From positions 395,179,217-395,243,216 of the forward strand of contig CM062294.1 of the NCBI GenBank assembly GCA_031216915.1: a stretch of 64,000 bases of DNA, given 5' to 3'. The notes beneath the pieces were generated by a model. It had not been told where the DNA came from. It did no database searches and saw only the letters and a program-made list of their open reading frames with translations. Below are positions 1 through 10,860 of this stretch, piece after piece (the stretch's first letter is position 1; every line of letters starts with the position of its first letter). Both the position numbers and the translations under genes were made by a program. This DNA is from Pictodentalium vernedei (Eukaryota > Mollusca > Scaphopoda > Dentaliida > Dentaliidae).

Positions 1-300
1 TGAAAAAGAGGGTGATTTGATGACTTTTGGACCTTAAAAATACAATTTACTTTTTGTGCGTTTTTGTAGGAAATTCCCTGAAAAATACGTGCACGTGACC
101 GGTACTTCCCTTCGAGTCATTTTTCTCTCTCATTTGTTGCATGAACCCCCTGCTTTCAGGTCAGAAAAGTTGTCTGAACTGCTATACTTGACAAAGATAT
201 TTGAATGTCAAAATTGAAGTTATGCGATAATATTTTTTTCACCTGAATGTTATAATGGTGGCCTATAGGAAAATATTTAGTTCTGTAATACCATAAGATA
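1..300 (+). repeat. Dispersed repeat copy (family shared with 34975-35270)
   Basis: About 290 bp here match, in reverse complement, the stretch at 34975-35270, with the same landmarks in inverted order (a segment on acute-looking CCCTGNTTTCAGRTCAGAAAA and a segment ending in ATATTTAGTTC). No open frame of substance. At 34975 the block lies inside a hAT-type element, so this copy may be a fragment of a longer member of that family. Class uncertain. Confidence 0.6.
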
Positions 301-1018
301 GGGATTTTATCGAAATCGATGCACTGAAATAAAAAAAAACACAAAGCCCTTGAGACCTAATAAAGTGTATTTTTGTGCCAAATTTTGGTGCCAAATGCTG
401 AATTATTTGCGCCAAATAAATTGTTTTACTGCAACTAGCACTATTGGCAAATGACACTGTATACACTAATATGCGTGTGTTCACTTATAAAAAATCTACA
501 CAAAAAGTTACTGATAATCAAAATCGAATGATCTATAGTGATAAGATTAACGCAGAAGAATGCATACAGGATAAAGATGGGCAATATACTAAAAAACGAA
601 CATATAACGATATATATACTGCAGAGTGGAATATACAACGTGACACCCTTTGGTACCATCGGCAGGGGGGGGGGGGATTCTCAGTCCTTGCAAAGACTCC
701 TGGGGTCGTCATGCCATTCACTGGTGGGAGACTTTACAGATAGTGGCATATCTTGAAAGCCAGCATTCACCAGTTATCCAGAATGCAATGCCAGAGATTT
801 ATAAATTGAAAACAAATTTCACATGTTGTATGGGAGACTCCCCCAGCCCCTTGAACCAACTTATATCCCTGCAGTGTTCTACTCCTTCCAACAGACGTTC
901 ATACGAAAATTTCGTGATTGCACTCGCGCCTCTTCATCTTACTAACAAATTCCAAACCTACGCAGATGTCTATGGTATCTGAATGCAGTGCTACGATCCT
1001 AAAAGCCCTCTTGCGGGT
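301..1018. other. Left flank, no gene recognised
   Basis: AT-rich sequence with short open frames that look random and a run of G at about 665. I see no exon with paired splice sites and no recognised domain. It ends where the Polinton-like terminal repeat begins. Confidence 0.5.
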
Positions 1019-1455
1019 AGGTATAAAAGGAGATTTCTAATCCATGAATTTTTAACAACTTTTTTGGATTAGAAATTTTGCGAAATTCCTTGAAGTTTTC
1101 GAATATGATTTTCCCGTTACAAGACTTAGGTTTGAGTTCACGAAACTATTTTGTGGCAAGTGATATCTCGACGTAACAGACGTGGAAAGCCGTGAGGCGT
1201 TATTTACTAGGAAATACGTTTTGCAAGAAAAAATTGCAAGAGTAGATTTGGACTTTATGCGTTTCACACCTGCACGAGGCCCCTCGGAGAAACAATAGTC
1301 GAAATCCTAGAGTCGGAACTCGATCATTTTTCGAATCATTAAAAATTTAGGGCGATTTTGTAAACAAATACACTTGCGCGTTACAACTTTTTCGCAGTCG
1401 CGAGAGATCGCTCCCGGAAACTATAATCGAAATCTTAGATTCGGAACTCGAGCAT
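1019..1455 (+). repeat. Left terminal inverted repeat of Polinton-like element
   Basis: Matches 9393-9887 in reverse complement, with several indels. The outer tip carries a TATA-like TATAAAAGG, and the inner part repeats motifs such as TCTAATCCAYGAAT and GGCGATTTTGTAAA. Length is in the range usual for Polinton ends. Confidence 0.85.
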
Positions 1456-1632
1456 TTGCGAATCGTCGCTGCGGTTTAGAAAAAAAACGCCGCGGTTTTG
1501 AAAAAATGGTCCCCAAGACGACACTAATGCAAATCGTTCAGGATGTTTGGGGATTGTAATGACGTAACGGGGATAAACGACAAATGGCTACACAACTGTG
1601 TGGATTGCGTATCGATCGTGCAATCGAGTTAT

Positions 1633-1662
1633 GAACCTTCTCGAATGGAGAACCTTCTCGAA
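1633..1662 (+). promoter_or_regulatory. Two tandem perfect heat-shock elements
   Basis: GAACCTTCTCGAA occurs twice (1633-1645 and 1650-1662). Each copy is three alternating nGAAn units in perfect spacing, which is the binding site of trimeric HSF. A further two-unit TTCTCGAA lies near 1711. They sit 90-120 bp upstream of the TATA box at 1749, the usual place for an HSF-driven promoter. Confidence 0.6.
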
Positions 1663-1748
1663 TGGATTGCATACTGATTGTGCAATCGCGATGACTTCAT
1701 CAACAACCAATAAGATTTCTCGAAAACTATGACGTTATGTGGATATGG

Positions 1749-1758
1749 TATATAAAGG
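1749..1758 (+). promoter_or_regulatory. TATA box of internal Polinton promoter
   Basis: TATATAAAGG followed by a GC-richer leader, just downstream of the tandem heat-shock elements. It faces the plus-strand genes of the element; the first open frame of note begins 1.3 kb downstream, so an intron or a lost gene may lie between. Confidence 0.5.
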
Positions 1759-2303
1759 CCGGTCTGTGCTCTCTTCTTCGCGAGGTACCCCTAGGTTCGG
1801 CCACACGAAAGAAAGGAGAGAAGAAATCCACGCGAAGCGAAATGCGAAATAATAATAAATTGTATCAAACCTCTTTTTTATCATTACACTGAGTTACTCT
1901 TTGCGATAAAGTTCGTTTAGGCAAGCGAATATAATTAATCATAAAGGAAGTAATCGAATACCGCTGCGGATTTCATTGAACTGTGAAGATTCAATGAGAT
2001 TTTTTTTTGAATTGGTGTTCATGAAGCGAGACTTAAATTATTTCGTTAGAGGGTCGTTTTAACGCATTACTTTCGAAGCGAGATAAACCTTTAACAAAAT
2101 CATTTTTTTCGTTATCAATCAACTTATTTATCATCCATCAATGCTTTCTAATATTTTATATCAGCGTTTTTCGCAATTTGCGTCTGCTGCGTGACACTTT
2201 CTCGACTGGTAGAGCGAAAAGGAAAATATAAGTAACTCTATCAGGATGCTGCGCATATAGTTTCTCGCGATCGTTTACGAAGGGTATAAGACGGTGTGTC
2301 ACC

Positions 2304-2738
2304 GCCTGGAATGAACGAGAATGTCCAGTCTTAGTGTGTCTGAGACGGTTCTTCCTAGGAAGGAGATTTGAGTTACTGAGAGGCAAATCTCGAGTGATGT
2401 CTTATACACATTTGAACGAATTAAAAAAACGCAGAAGGTGTGTAATGTAATGAGTTGATGAGGTAACGGGAACGAATTGATTTAAACTGATTTTTTCTTA
2501 ATTGATGTTCATGAACCGACACTTAAATTATTTCGTTAGAGGATCGTTTTAACGCCTGGAATGAACTAGGATGTCCGGTCTTAGCATGCACGAGACAATT
2601 CTTCCGAGTTACGGGATTTGAGTTACTGAGAGGCAAATCTCTAGTGATGTCTTTTACCCATGTGAACGAATTAAAAAAAACGCAGAAGGTGTGTAATGTA
2701 ATGAGTTGATGAGTTTACGGGAACGAATTGATTTAAAT
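2304..2738 (+). repeat. Two-copy direct repeat, 250 bp period
   Basis: A block starting GCCTGGAATGAAC at 2304 recurs at 2554 and the similarity runs to the GAATTGATTTAAA motif at about 2488 and 2738. The motif that joins the two copies (TTCATGAACCGACACTTAAA) has another copy at about 2020. It is non-coding DNA between the Polinton promoter region and the first gene. Confidence 0.8.
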
Positions 2739-3084
2739 TTTCTTTTGATTGAGCCGAGTTGATAAAAGATTACGCTCGTATTTTTTATGAGTGTTTATCA
2801 CATTTTCGACAGGCTTTTGATCTATTCAAACAGGTGGGTAGGATGCATTCGTTTATAGTGTAAACCACAACTGATTTTCTTTTTTGTCATCTGCTTGGTA
2901 AAATCTACGTAGGTTCATATTTTTATATTTCAAACAAAATATATTTAACAAATTCTCATTAAAAAAGGAGCAACAAATTCAATTTTATTTTTGTATATAA
3001 ATACAAGTAAAATTTTCCAAAATATTAGAAAATACATATATATTACAAATAAAAAATATAATTAACAAATTCTCAAAAAAAAAA

Positions 3085-3408
3085 TTGGAAAATAAATATC
3101 TAAACAAAATTGTGCATTTACTAAATTGTCGATTACCTGAATTAATAAAGTATGCTAAAACCCTTCGCATTCCCGGCGCGTCATATCTGGGAAACAAACA
3201 CACTTTGATTGAAGCCTTAAATGCTAACACTTCAAGTCACAACTTGTCGAAAACAAAGTTGGAAGACTTTCTGTTGGATTTAGGAAAGATAGACAAGGTG
3301 GTCGGTGAAGTTTTTGACAAAATGAAGAAACCGGTAAATCATCGTGGGAAACGGCAGACTTCAAGTCACAAACAAAAGAAACTGGAAGACAAACTATTCC
3401 ATGGGTAA
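3085..3408 (+). CDS. Small SAP-like protein of the Polinton-like element
   Basis: This 107-residue open frame starts with MENKYLNKIV and has a helix-loop-helix with LRIPGASYLGNKHTLIEAL at residues 28-46. That spacing (short helix, xIPGxxxLxxKxxLIEAL) is like SAP or Rho-N DNA-binding motifs found near the start of several Polinton polymerase regions. The rest is lysine-rich and probably nucleic-acid binding. It is AT-rich upstream, with no clear promoter. The frame ends just before the decayed polymerase region and may be the amino end of the same long protein. Function inferred from weak similarity only. Confidence 0.45.
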   Translation: MENKYLNKIVHLLNCRLPELIKYAKTLRIPGASYLGNKHTLIEALNANTSSHNLSKTKLEDFLLDLGKIDKVVGEVFDKMKKPVNHRGKRQTSSHKQKKLEDKLFHG

Positions 3409-4688
3409 CGAGAATCGGTAGATAAAGTTGATAGAAAACGGAAAATCGTGTCGAAAGAACCAGCTGGTCAGAAGAAAGTACGCAGAGAAATAACACAATG
3501 TAGGCGAAGTCTGGAGAAGGTACAAAAATAAGATCAAACTTCGGGGAAGAGATGTGCCGGACAGAGAGCTGGGGAACCTCGTAGAGGAAGCGATGAAAGA
3601 GCGCATGCAATCCACCTTTGTTCCCATGGAACGGGAGTCAGCTATATAAGTTTTTTTTTCAAATCGTTCGACGTCGCCAGACATAGAAAGTTCATGCTCG
3701 ACAATTTCATAGAAGAAGCAAAATGTAACGTGTTGGTTTTACTACGGCAACACCCGGGGAAGGGCATCAAAGTTCAAATGATACCGAAGTGTGAAGTAAA
3801 GAAGATCGACCCCGCACTAATGAAATCAAAACCCGAGAAACTCCTTATTTCAAATCTAAGAAGGAGGTACTGGTCGAACGTTCGCCGATATCTGATATTT
3901 ACGATAAAATGACTCAATAAATATCACAGTCCCTGGTCACGTACCAGAAAAAAGGGAGTGACTGGGTGTTCAGAGAGGTCCTGGATTTGGAGATTCACAT
4001 CCATAAATACGAGCCACTATGGTCTTCTTCATTTGTCAAACTACCTCATCTCATATACGAGAAGAGGGCTGTGTTAACGAAGAAAACAAAGATAATGAAT
4101 GTTTCAAGTGGGCTATCACGAGCGCTATCCATCCCGTAGGAAACCATCCACATAGACTATCTCATTATAAGAAGACTTGTGACAAGGACCTAAATTGGTC
4201 CGGGATCAAATTCCCAACGAGGTTGAGCGACATTGATCATTTTGAGAGTCAAAATCTGACGATTGCCGTGAATGTATTGGGCTACGACGATGGAAGTGGA
4301 AACATTTTTCCATTGGGGATTAGCGAGACAATAATAGGGACAAGACTGTTAATTTACTTCTTATTTAGGAAGATGGAAATCAGCATTATTGCTGGATGAA
4401 AGATATGAGTAGATTGTTGTCCAAACAGCGCTGTGCACATAATGGAGAACGTTTCTTCTGTTACAACTTTTTAAACTCATTTAAACATAAAATATCGTTA
4501 GACTCTCACCAAGAGAACTGTGACAAAGACGAATGCGTCGCTGTCCAAATGCCCGAACCTCGCAGAGAGCTGAAACGGTTAAGGGATTTTCTTGATCGAT
4601 TAATCAAGTGGATTAACCTAGGTTAACCGATTAATCGCTTGTCCAAATAGATATCTGAATAACTGCCATATCGTTGATGATTTACATC

Positions 4689-4924
4689 ATGAACCCTTTA
4701 CCCAACGTAACAAACAAAACCAACTAGTCCTATATACACAAATCTCCAATCAAATTTATTATGTTTTCAATTTTTGTCTCAAAACATAGCTTATGTCCCC
4801 TCATTGGAACGAGCTCATTGAGCTGTCATAAGCTATGTTTTTGAGACAAAAATTGAAAATTGTTAGTAATTCATGAATTTATTTTCAAGTATTGTCTGCT
4901 ACCCACAATGGGTAAAGGGTTAAT
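4689..4924. mobile_element. piggyBac-type palindromic MITE, copy 1
   Basis: Ends AACCCTTTACCCAACG and GGGTAAAGGGTTAA are inverted repeats. The centre is a long imperfect palindrome around GGAACGAGCTCATTGAGCT with arms reading CATAGCTTATG. Other copies keep TTAA at both ends, the piggyBac target. Confidence 0.75.
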
Positions 4925-5086
4925 AATGACCATTTCCAGCAACTGATACAGTATGATGATCATGCAAGTAAACAAATATGACAGCAAGTAACTTGCATGC
5001 TTTACTCTGTCTCATATAATTGATGTGAGTCAGTGTGACAATGCTTGCCTGTTTTGGAGCAAGTTTATTCCTTTGTTAACTCATAT

Positions 5087-6232
5087 TATTTATTTACTTA
5101 TTTATTGGTGTTTAAGGTCACATACTTATGCACAATGGCTAATCATGACCGTGACAGTTTTACGGGTGGAGGAAGCTGGAGTAACCGGAGAGAGGTTCTG
5201 CAATAAAACCCAGTAGCTGTGTTCGAAACTTAGGTTATTTCATGGATGAAAATTTGGCCGCTGATGAACATATCAAACATATCTCTCGCAGTGCATTTTT
5301 TCATCTTAGAAATATTAGCAAAATTCGATCCTTCATACGCAGACGTCACAACAGCTTGTCCACGCCTTTGTTACCAGTCGCCTCGACTACTGCAACTCTT
5401 TTCGGATTGGCTCTAAAACATCTATTCTTGAAAAGCTAAAACACATATAAAATTGTGCTGCACGGGTCATAACCAGAACGCAAAATTACTGCCATATAAC
5501 ACAAGTACTACCTTTTTCGAAAAGCATTTTCTTCAGTGGTCATTTAATTTTAGTCATAAACTGACATTACCAGGTGCGTGGGTGTGACTGAGTCAGTGAG
5601 GATTGCCTCGTTACTCGTCAAGTTACACTCACATACTTGATTTGGTAAAGTTGTAGTTTGTTTTCTTTTGTTTTTTATTTTGTTTTAATTCAGTACCTTT
5701 TTTCTTTTAGGTTCTGTCGCTTATCGCCACGATATAGCCTCGGTTGCAGATGTGGCGTTGGGCACCAATAAATGATAATAATGATCCATTTATCGGTGTA
5801 TCTGTGAGAGAATGTATGTGTATGTGTGTGTATGTATGTATGCAATTATTGTACAGCCATTGAGCACCGTGTGTGGATTCTAGGCTTTAAAATGATTATT
5901 AGTTAATTAATTAGAACCACCGAGCAAAGACGAGCAGCTGCCAGCTCCCCAACATCGTAACTCCGCACTGCAGTGTATGCAGGGTTAGAATGGTTGAAGA
6001 TATGCGCACCATCGATGTGCAGTGCGCCTTAGTAGACGGCGTCATCGTTCCCCCGTGTGGACAATCGGGGTTAAGTGCCTTGCCAAGGACACAACGCGGA
6101 GTCCGAATCGATCGCTCAGACGGTCAACCATCCGAGGACAAACCGGGCTCGACTTTGCTTAACTTCGGTGATCTGACGAGAACCGGTTATGGCAACGCCA
6201 CCGCGCCCCCGTTAACCCATATAATACAGTAG
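5087..6232 (-). mobile_element. tRNA-derived SINE, split by a LINE fragment
   Basis: The two halves (5087-5192 and about 5912-6232) together match the other SINEs at 13070, 33826 and 60945. They share the (ATTT)n end, GTTTTACGGGTGGAGGAAG, CCACCGAGCAA, the GACAATCGGGGT block and the AACGCCACCGCGCCCCC end. The break falls between GGAGAGA and AACCACCGAGC, exactly where the intact copy at 60945 is continuous. Confidence 0.75.
5218..5790 (+). mobile_element. 5'-truncated CR1/L2-like LINE fragment in a SINE
   Basis: The open frame around 5222-5440 reads VRNLGYFMDENLAADEHIKH and continues with SRSAFFHLRNISKIR, which is the conserved segment after the RT catalytic core in CR1/L2/Rex-type LINEs. It decays after about 70 residues. 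The 3' part ends CACCAATAAATGATAATAATG, a typical LINE tail. A second tail-like stretch (5790-5910) follows. A dead 3' fragment. Confidence 0.7.
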
Positions 6233-8654
6233 TTCAAAAGTAACGGTAATCGATCAATTACTTTTTAGATCGATCAAATTGCTGATCATTGATTAATAGA
6301 TAAATCGGTTAACCGTTTCAGCTCTAACCTCACACATTCTTGACATTTCACAATTACAAGAAAAGGCTCAGGATTTCCTTCGTGATCTACGACGACTTTG
6401 AGTGTTTCACTGTCAAAATGAGCTCTTGCCAACCAGATGCCGAATGCAGTTACATCGAAAAATATCAGAAGCATGTGCCGTCATGATAAAGTTATTTCTT
6501 AAAATGTTCCTTCGATGACAGTAAGTCTCTCGGTTCATTCCAGTACACGAAACGAACAGACGATGATGTAGGCTAAAAATTCGTGGAAGATCTGGAATCG
6601 AGAATAGAAGGGCTGTACGAGACATACAAAATGCCCCTAAAATGATTGTGATCACAGAGAAACAACGTCGCTAATATGCGAATGCAACTTCTTGCCACAT
6701 TTGCCGACGGCCCTTCTACAAAGGTGCACTACCAGAGGACGAGAAGGTGGGAGATCACGACCATTGCACTGGCTAATTTCACGGGGCAGCGCACAGCATC
6801 TGCAATCTTAAATTTCAAGATGCCAAGTTCTATCCCGCAATATTTCTGCAAGTTTTCTGGATACGACATTCATTTATTCGTCAAGAAACTGGGCGATGGG
6901 GCAATACGGTGAATTCCCACCAGCGAGGAAAAATATATCTCCTTTTCGAAAAAGGTGCTAGTGGATGAAAAGGAAACAATAGACGCGGATGAAAAGAAAC
7001 CGATCCATTGTGAAATCAGATTCATAGATAGTTTTAGATTTATGTCTGTCAGTCTAGAAAAATTAGTCAGCAATTTGGAAAAGACAGAATTCAAGCTCAC
7101 CAAAAATAAATACGAAAACGAACATAAATTAAAGGCTGTTTTGAGAAAAGGTGTCTATCTATACGATTACATGGATGGTTTGGATAAATTCCACGAGCCT
7201 GCACTATCTCCCAGGGAAGACTTTTATTCCTGACTGTACGACTGCGACATTTCACAGACCGATTGCGAACACGATCAAAAAGTGTGGGAATAATTTAGCA
7301 TGCAAACCATGAGAGATTAACACGACCTGTATCTGAAAACTGACGTGTTGTTATTGGCCGACGTGTTCGAAAATCTCCGAAGAGTCTGTTCTAAATATTA
7401 TAACTTGGATCCGGCTTGGAACAAAACGGCTGCCGGTCTGGCATAGGACGCCCTCTTGAAGATGACTGGCGTTCAGTTGGAACTATTAATCGACGTCGAC
7501 ATGCTACTCATGTTCGAAAAAGGGGCGAGGGGTTTGGTATCCACCATTTCTCATAGGTATTCGAAGACAAACAATTCCTACATGAAAGTTTTCGATAAGA
7601 GTCAAGCTAGCAAACTCATAACGCATTTGGACGCAAATACTCTCTACAGATTCGCGATGTCGAATCCGTTACCCGTCGGTAATTTCCGATGGGTCGAGGA
7701 AAAAGAGATGGAAAAGTAGAGGTACCATCCGTGTCTGCTGGAAGTCGATTTGGAGTATCCCGAGGAAGTGCACTACTAACACAACGATTACTCCTTAACT
7801 CCAGAACAGGTGGAAGTGAACAAAGTCAGCAAGCTCATTCCCAATCTGAACGACAAACACAATTACGTGGTCAACAGCAAACATCTGAAATTGTACATAG
7901 AATATGGCATGAGACTGACGAAGATACATCGCACCATTCGATTCGATGAGAACAACTGGATGAAAAAGGACATAGACCACAACACTCGTTTACAAACTTC
8001 GGCGAAATTCGAATTCGAGATCTTCAAGTTCATGAACAATGTTGTGTACGGAAAATTGATGGAAAACATCAGGAACAGATCCGATGTTCAACTCATCGAT
8101 TCGGAAGAACAGGCTAGAAAATACGTGGTGAAACCCAACTACCAATATCGAACCATCTTTGACAAAAATATAGTTGCCGTGCACATGAAGAAGACACATT
8201 TAATATTCACAAACCCTCCTATTTGGGAACGTGAATATTGGATAGCATTAAGAATCTGATGTATCGATTTCACTACGAATTCATCAATACCAAATTTCCG
8301 AGAGTCAGGTTATTGTTCACCGACACGGAGAGTTTGACTTACGAAATCGAAACCAAAGATTTCTACAGAGACATAACGCCCGATGTATTGGAGTGGTTCG
8401 ACACTAGCAATTATCTCGCCAACCATGAAACGAAAATTCCGATGGAAGTGAATAAGGTGCCCGGAAAATTCAAGGAAGAGTTAGGTGGTTGACAGATAGT
8501 CGAATTCGTCGGGTTGAAGGCTAAACTGTTCGCTTACACCGTGACTGCCGAGGAGGTAGTAATGCATAAGGACGTAGAACAAGTTATGAGGAAAAAAACA
8601 TTAATTGAACAAAAAATAAAAATATAAATTAAATAAATAATTTTAAAAAAAAGT

Positions 8655-9062
8655 ATGAAAATATCCGTAGAAGGTGTCATACTACCAAATAAACCTCTGT
8701 CCAATATAGAGTTGAGAAAAGCTGTTAGAGCTTTGAAAATAAAACATTTCCATGGCATCTTTTCTCGAGATGCCTTACCTAACAATGGCAGCCAACCGAA
8801 CCAATGTGGCATTTTGAATCTGTACGATTTATTGAATGAAGGCACACACTGGGTGGTGCGGTTCAAAAATGCTAGAAGAAATTATTATTTTGATAGCTTC
8901 GGGATCCCACCGTCCAAAAAATTGAAAACCTATTTAAAGTCGGACAAAGAAAATTTTCAAAAGTACTTTCCTGAGAAAATCTTCACAGAATCCGATAGGA
9001 AACCTTTTTCTAGCACCATAACAGTGGTAAATTTAGTAAAACACAACCAGGAAATCTTCTAA
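8655..9062 (+). CDS. Adenain-like cysteine protease of Polinton, truncated
   Basis: This 135-residue frame begins MKISVEGVIL. It has the NQCGILNLYDLL region and GTHWVVRF (catalytic His65), then YYFDSFGIPPSKKL (acidic Asp80), which together identify the adenovirus-type maturation protease (C5 family). In a virus-like element it would cut structural precursors in particles. The carboxy-terminal segment that should carry the catalytic cysteine (usually in a CGHxC-like motif) is missing: the frame diverges after about residue 110 and stops just before a dispersed repeat (9105). The enzyme is therefore probably dead. It directly follows the polymerase remnant on the same strand. Confidence 0.8.
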   Translation: MKISVEGVILPNKPLSNIELRKAVRALKIKHFHGIFSRDALPNNGSQPNQCGILNLYDLLNEGTHWVVRFKNARRNYYFDSFGIPPSKKLKTYLKSDKENFQKYFPEKIFTESDRKPFSSTITVVNLVKHNQEIF

Positions 9063-9104
9063 AACTGCACATAACTTTGAAATTTATCTGAGTAGAAATT
9101 TTCA

Positions 9105-9395
9105 TAACCTGCTTCAGGTAATGAAAAAGAGGAAATTGATATTGTTGTGCAATACTGGCGGGAACTGGACAATGGGCGCAATGTCAAATAGAGTACAGAA
9201 CACCAGGTTTTGCGTGACTACGCAAATCGGCACCTAGCAAAACTGATTCGGTTTTCTTTTTTTGTCTTTTGTCAGTTTTATAGTCTCCTAAGAGGTGTTT
9301 TCTTAGGATCTCTAAATTCTGCTCTCTTTTTCATCTGGTTGTAAGGGGGAATATTAGGCACTTTGTATCACTTTGGTAAGATGGGAAAAATTATC
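9105..9395 (+). repeat. Dispersed repeat family D, copy 1
   Basis: Shares order and sequence with 40895-41150 (plus) and 32451-32705 (minus). Landmarks are GAGGAAATTGA, GGACAATG, TTTTTTGTCT, and an end reading ACTTTGGTAAGAT. The other two copies carry the palindrome AGTGCACCATGCACT-like, here degraded. It lies between the truncated protease and the right terminal repeat. Confidence 0.6.
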
Positions 9396-9887
9396 GGGTT
9401 CCGAATCTAAAATTTCGACTATAGTTTCCTCGAGGGATCTCTCGCGGGTGTGAAAAGGTTGTAATGCGCGATTGTTTTTTTTACAAAATCGCCCTAAACT
9501 TTTAACCATTCGAAACATGATCGAATTTCGACTCTAGAATTTCGACAATTGTTTCTCCGAGGGATATCTTGTGGGTGTGGAACGCATAAAGTCAAAATCG
9601 ACTCTTGCAAAACGTATTTCCCAGTAGGTGACGCCTCAAGGCTCTGGTACGTCGAGATGTCACTTGCCACAAAATAGTTTCGTGAACTGAAACCTAAGTC
9701 TTGTAACGGGAAAACCATATTCGAAAACTCAGAGGAATCGCGCAAAAATGTCTACTTCAAAAATCCATGTTTTTAGATGAGTTCTGTAACGAGAAAATCA
9801 TACTCGAAAACTAAAAGGAATCCCGCAAAATTTCTAATCCAAAAAAGTTGTAAAATATTCATGGATTAGAACTCTCCTTTTATACCT
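9393..9887 (-). repeat. Right terminal inverted repeat of Polinton-like element
   Basis: Reverse complement of 1019-1455 with indels. It contains an internal partial duplication: the AAAATCATACTCGAAAACT block at 9795 repeats that at 9712. Outer tip CTCCTTTTATACCT. Confidence 0.85.
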
Positions 9888-9953
9888 ACAGTTACGTAAA
9901 ACAACAAAAAAAACTGATGGATTCTCCTCGACAGTCGACTTAGTTAACCCTTT

Positions 9954-10194
9954 ACCTAACATGAAAAGCAGACGACATTTGCAAACAAAATTCTTGAATA
10001 ACTAATTTTTTTCATTTTTTGTCTCAAAAATATAGGTTATGACCCCTCTTTGGAACGAGCTCGATGAGCTCGTTCCAAAGAGGGGTCATAACCTATGTTT
10101 TTGAGACAAAAAATGAAAAAAATAATAATATTAATTGGCGATTTTTGTGAATAGCGCTGGCCGGTTTTTGCCGTTGCGTTGGGTAAAGGGTTAA
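9954..10194. mobile_element. piggyBac-type palindromic MITE, copy 2 (best copy)
   Basis: TTAA flanks on both sides, ends CCCTTTACCTAACA and TTGGGTAAAGGG. The core is a near-perfect palindrome around GAGCTCGATGAGCTC with arms AGGTTATGACCCCTC and GTCTCAAAAA. The complete TTAA target on both sides makes a piggyBac origin the best reading. Confidence 0.8.
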
Positions 10195-10860
10195 CAAACA
10201 GATTCGTAAAATTGTGGTCCCCTGCTATGGGAAATCATTTGGCACATGTCTTTGAAATACAAGGACTGTAACTCTGGTGGTGCCAAATATGCAGGGAACT
10301 TTTTTTTATAACGTGGGCAGGGGCTGTTTGTCACAAGGATCACTCATATCAAATTTCATTGCAATCCATCCCCACACTGCTGAGATACCCCCTGCGGATG
10401 GATGGGCGGACAGAAAGATAGATTGATGGACAGACAGACAGACAGACGGGAGGATTGAAAGATGGATAGACAGGCGGACAGACTTCAGCATGAACATAAA
10501 ATGGGGGTCCATCGCACTCTGCTAGTTAACGAACACAAAAAGAAAACTATCTTTAACATTGTTCAGTTGATCTTCCTTCTGCGAGTACATCGTTATGTCG
10601 CCGCGTGAGTTCTAGAATATCCTGTGTTCCCTATTGTTCCCTATTGGTCCCTATGGGACATAGCACATTCTAGCACTCAGGTGACAATGCCCCAAACTAG
10701 CCAAATGTATAACTTGAGTTTTCAGAATACACCACCAGTGTGGGCATAATCCCTTAAATTCTGAATAAAACCTAACTACTGACAAGCAACAAACATCATA
10801 CTCGAGTCCCAAGTGAGCTTAAAACGCTCAAGTGACTCAAGTTATCAAAAGGGATGAGCG
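10195..10860. other. Intergenic, simple-repeat bearing
   Basis: Contains a GACAGACAGACAGACGG-type stretch (10385-10490), part of a common invertebrate repeat ending near CATAAAATGGGGGTCC. A direct repeat of CCCTATTGTTCCCTATTGG lies at about 10630. No gene seen. Confidence 0.5.

Larger units (their letters stand above)
4564..6325. mobile_element. Non-autonomous hAT-like element inside the polymerase gene
   Basis: Ends are inverted: AGAGCTGAAACGGTTAA at the left and TTAACCGTTTCAGCTCT at the right. They are followed inward by related GATTAATC-rich sequence. The flanks are an 8-bp duplication with one mismatch (AACCTCGC before, AACCTCAC after), as expected for hAT. Skipping the element and one flank copy leaves the polymerase reading frame continuous across the junction, so it landed in a frame that was still open there. 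It encodes no transposase and holds a piggyBac-type MITE and a split SINE. Confidence 0.75.
3480..8600 (+). pseudogene. polB: Protein-primed DNA polymerase B of Polinton, broken
   Basis: Fragments in several frames follow the order of Polinton family-B polymerases. They include an N-terminal extension with LRQHPG (about 3740), a DNECFKWA block (4097), a CX2C-H-C zinc-like segment (4455-4520), an exonuclease-like YDDFECF (about 6390), and a second zinc/HNH-like segment near 6690-6830. Next come [15 protein letters not shown] (about 7330), the motif-A region DANTLYRFAM (7630), NNVVYGKLMEN (8032) and motif C as DTES (about 8325). Motif C is normally DTDS, so one catalytic Asp is Glu here. There are many stops and frameshifts, and a hAT-like element interrupts it at 4564. 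It would copy the element using a protein primer; this copy cannot be active. Confidence 0.85.
1019..9887 (+). mobile_element. Decayed Polinton/Maverick-like element
   Basis: The ends are inverted copies of each other: AGGTATAAAAGGAG at the left and its reverse complement at the right, extending inward for about 440-490 bp with indels. Between them, all on the plus strand, lie a SAP-like small gene, a broken protein-primed DNA polymerase B gene and an adenain-type cysteine protease, a set that is diagnostic of Polintons. I saw no retroviral-type integrase, packaging ATPase or capsid genes, so this is a deleted copy. The expected 6-bp target duplication is not evident (GCGGGT at left, ACAGTT at right). 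A 1.76 kb hAT-like element is inserted in the polymerase gene. Confidence 0.85.

Noticed and set aside
6240..6320. Homeodomain-type TAAT/GATTAATC clusters as an enhancer
   Set aside because: They are the subterminal sequence of the hAT-like element and appear at both its ends.
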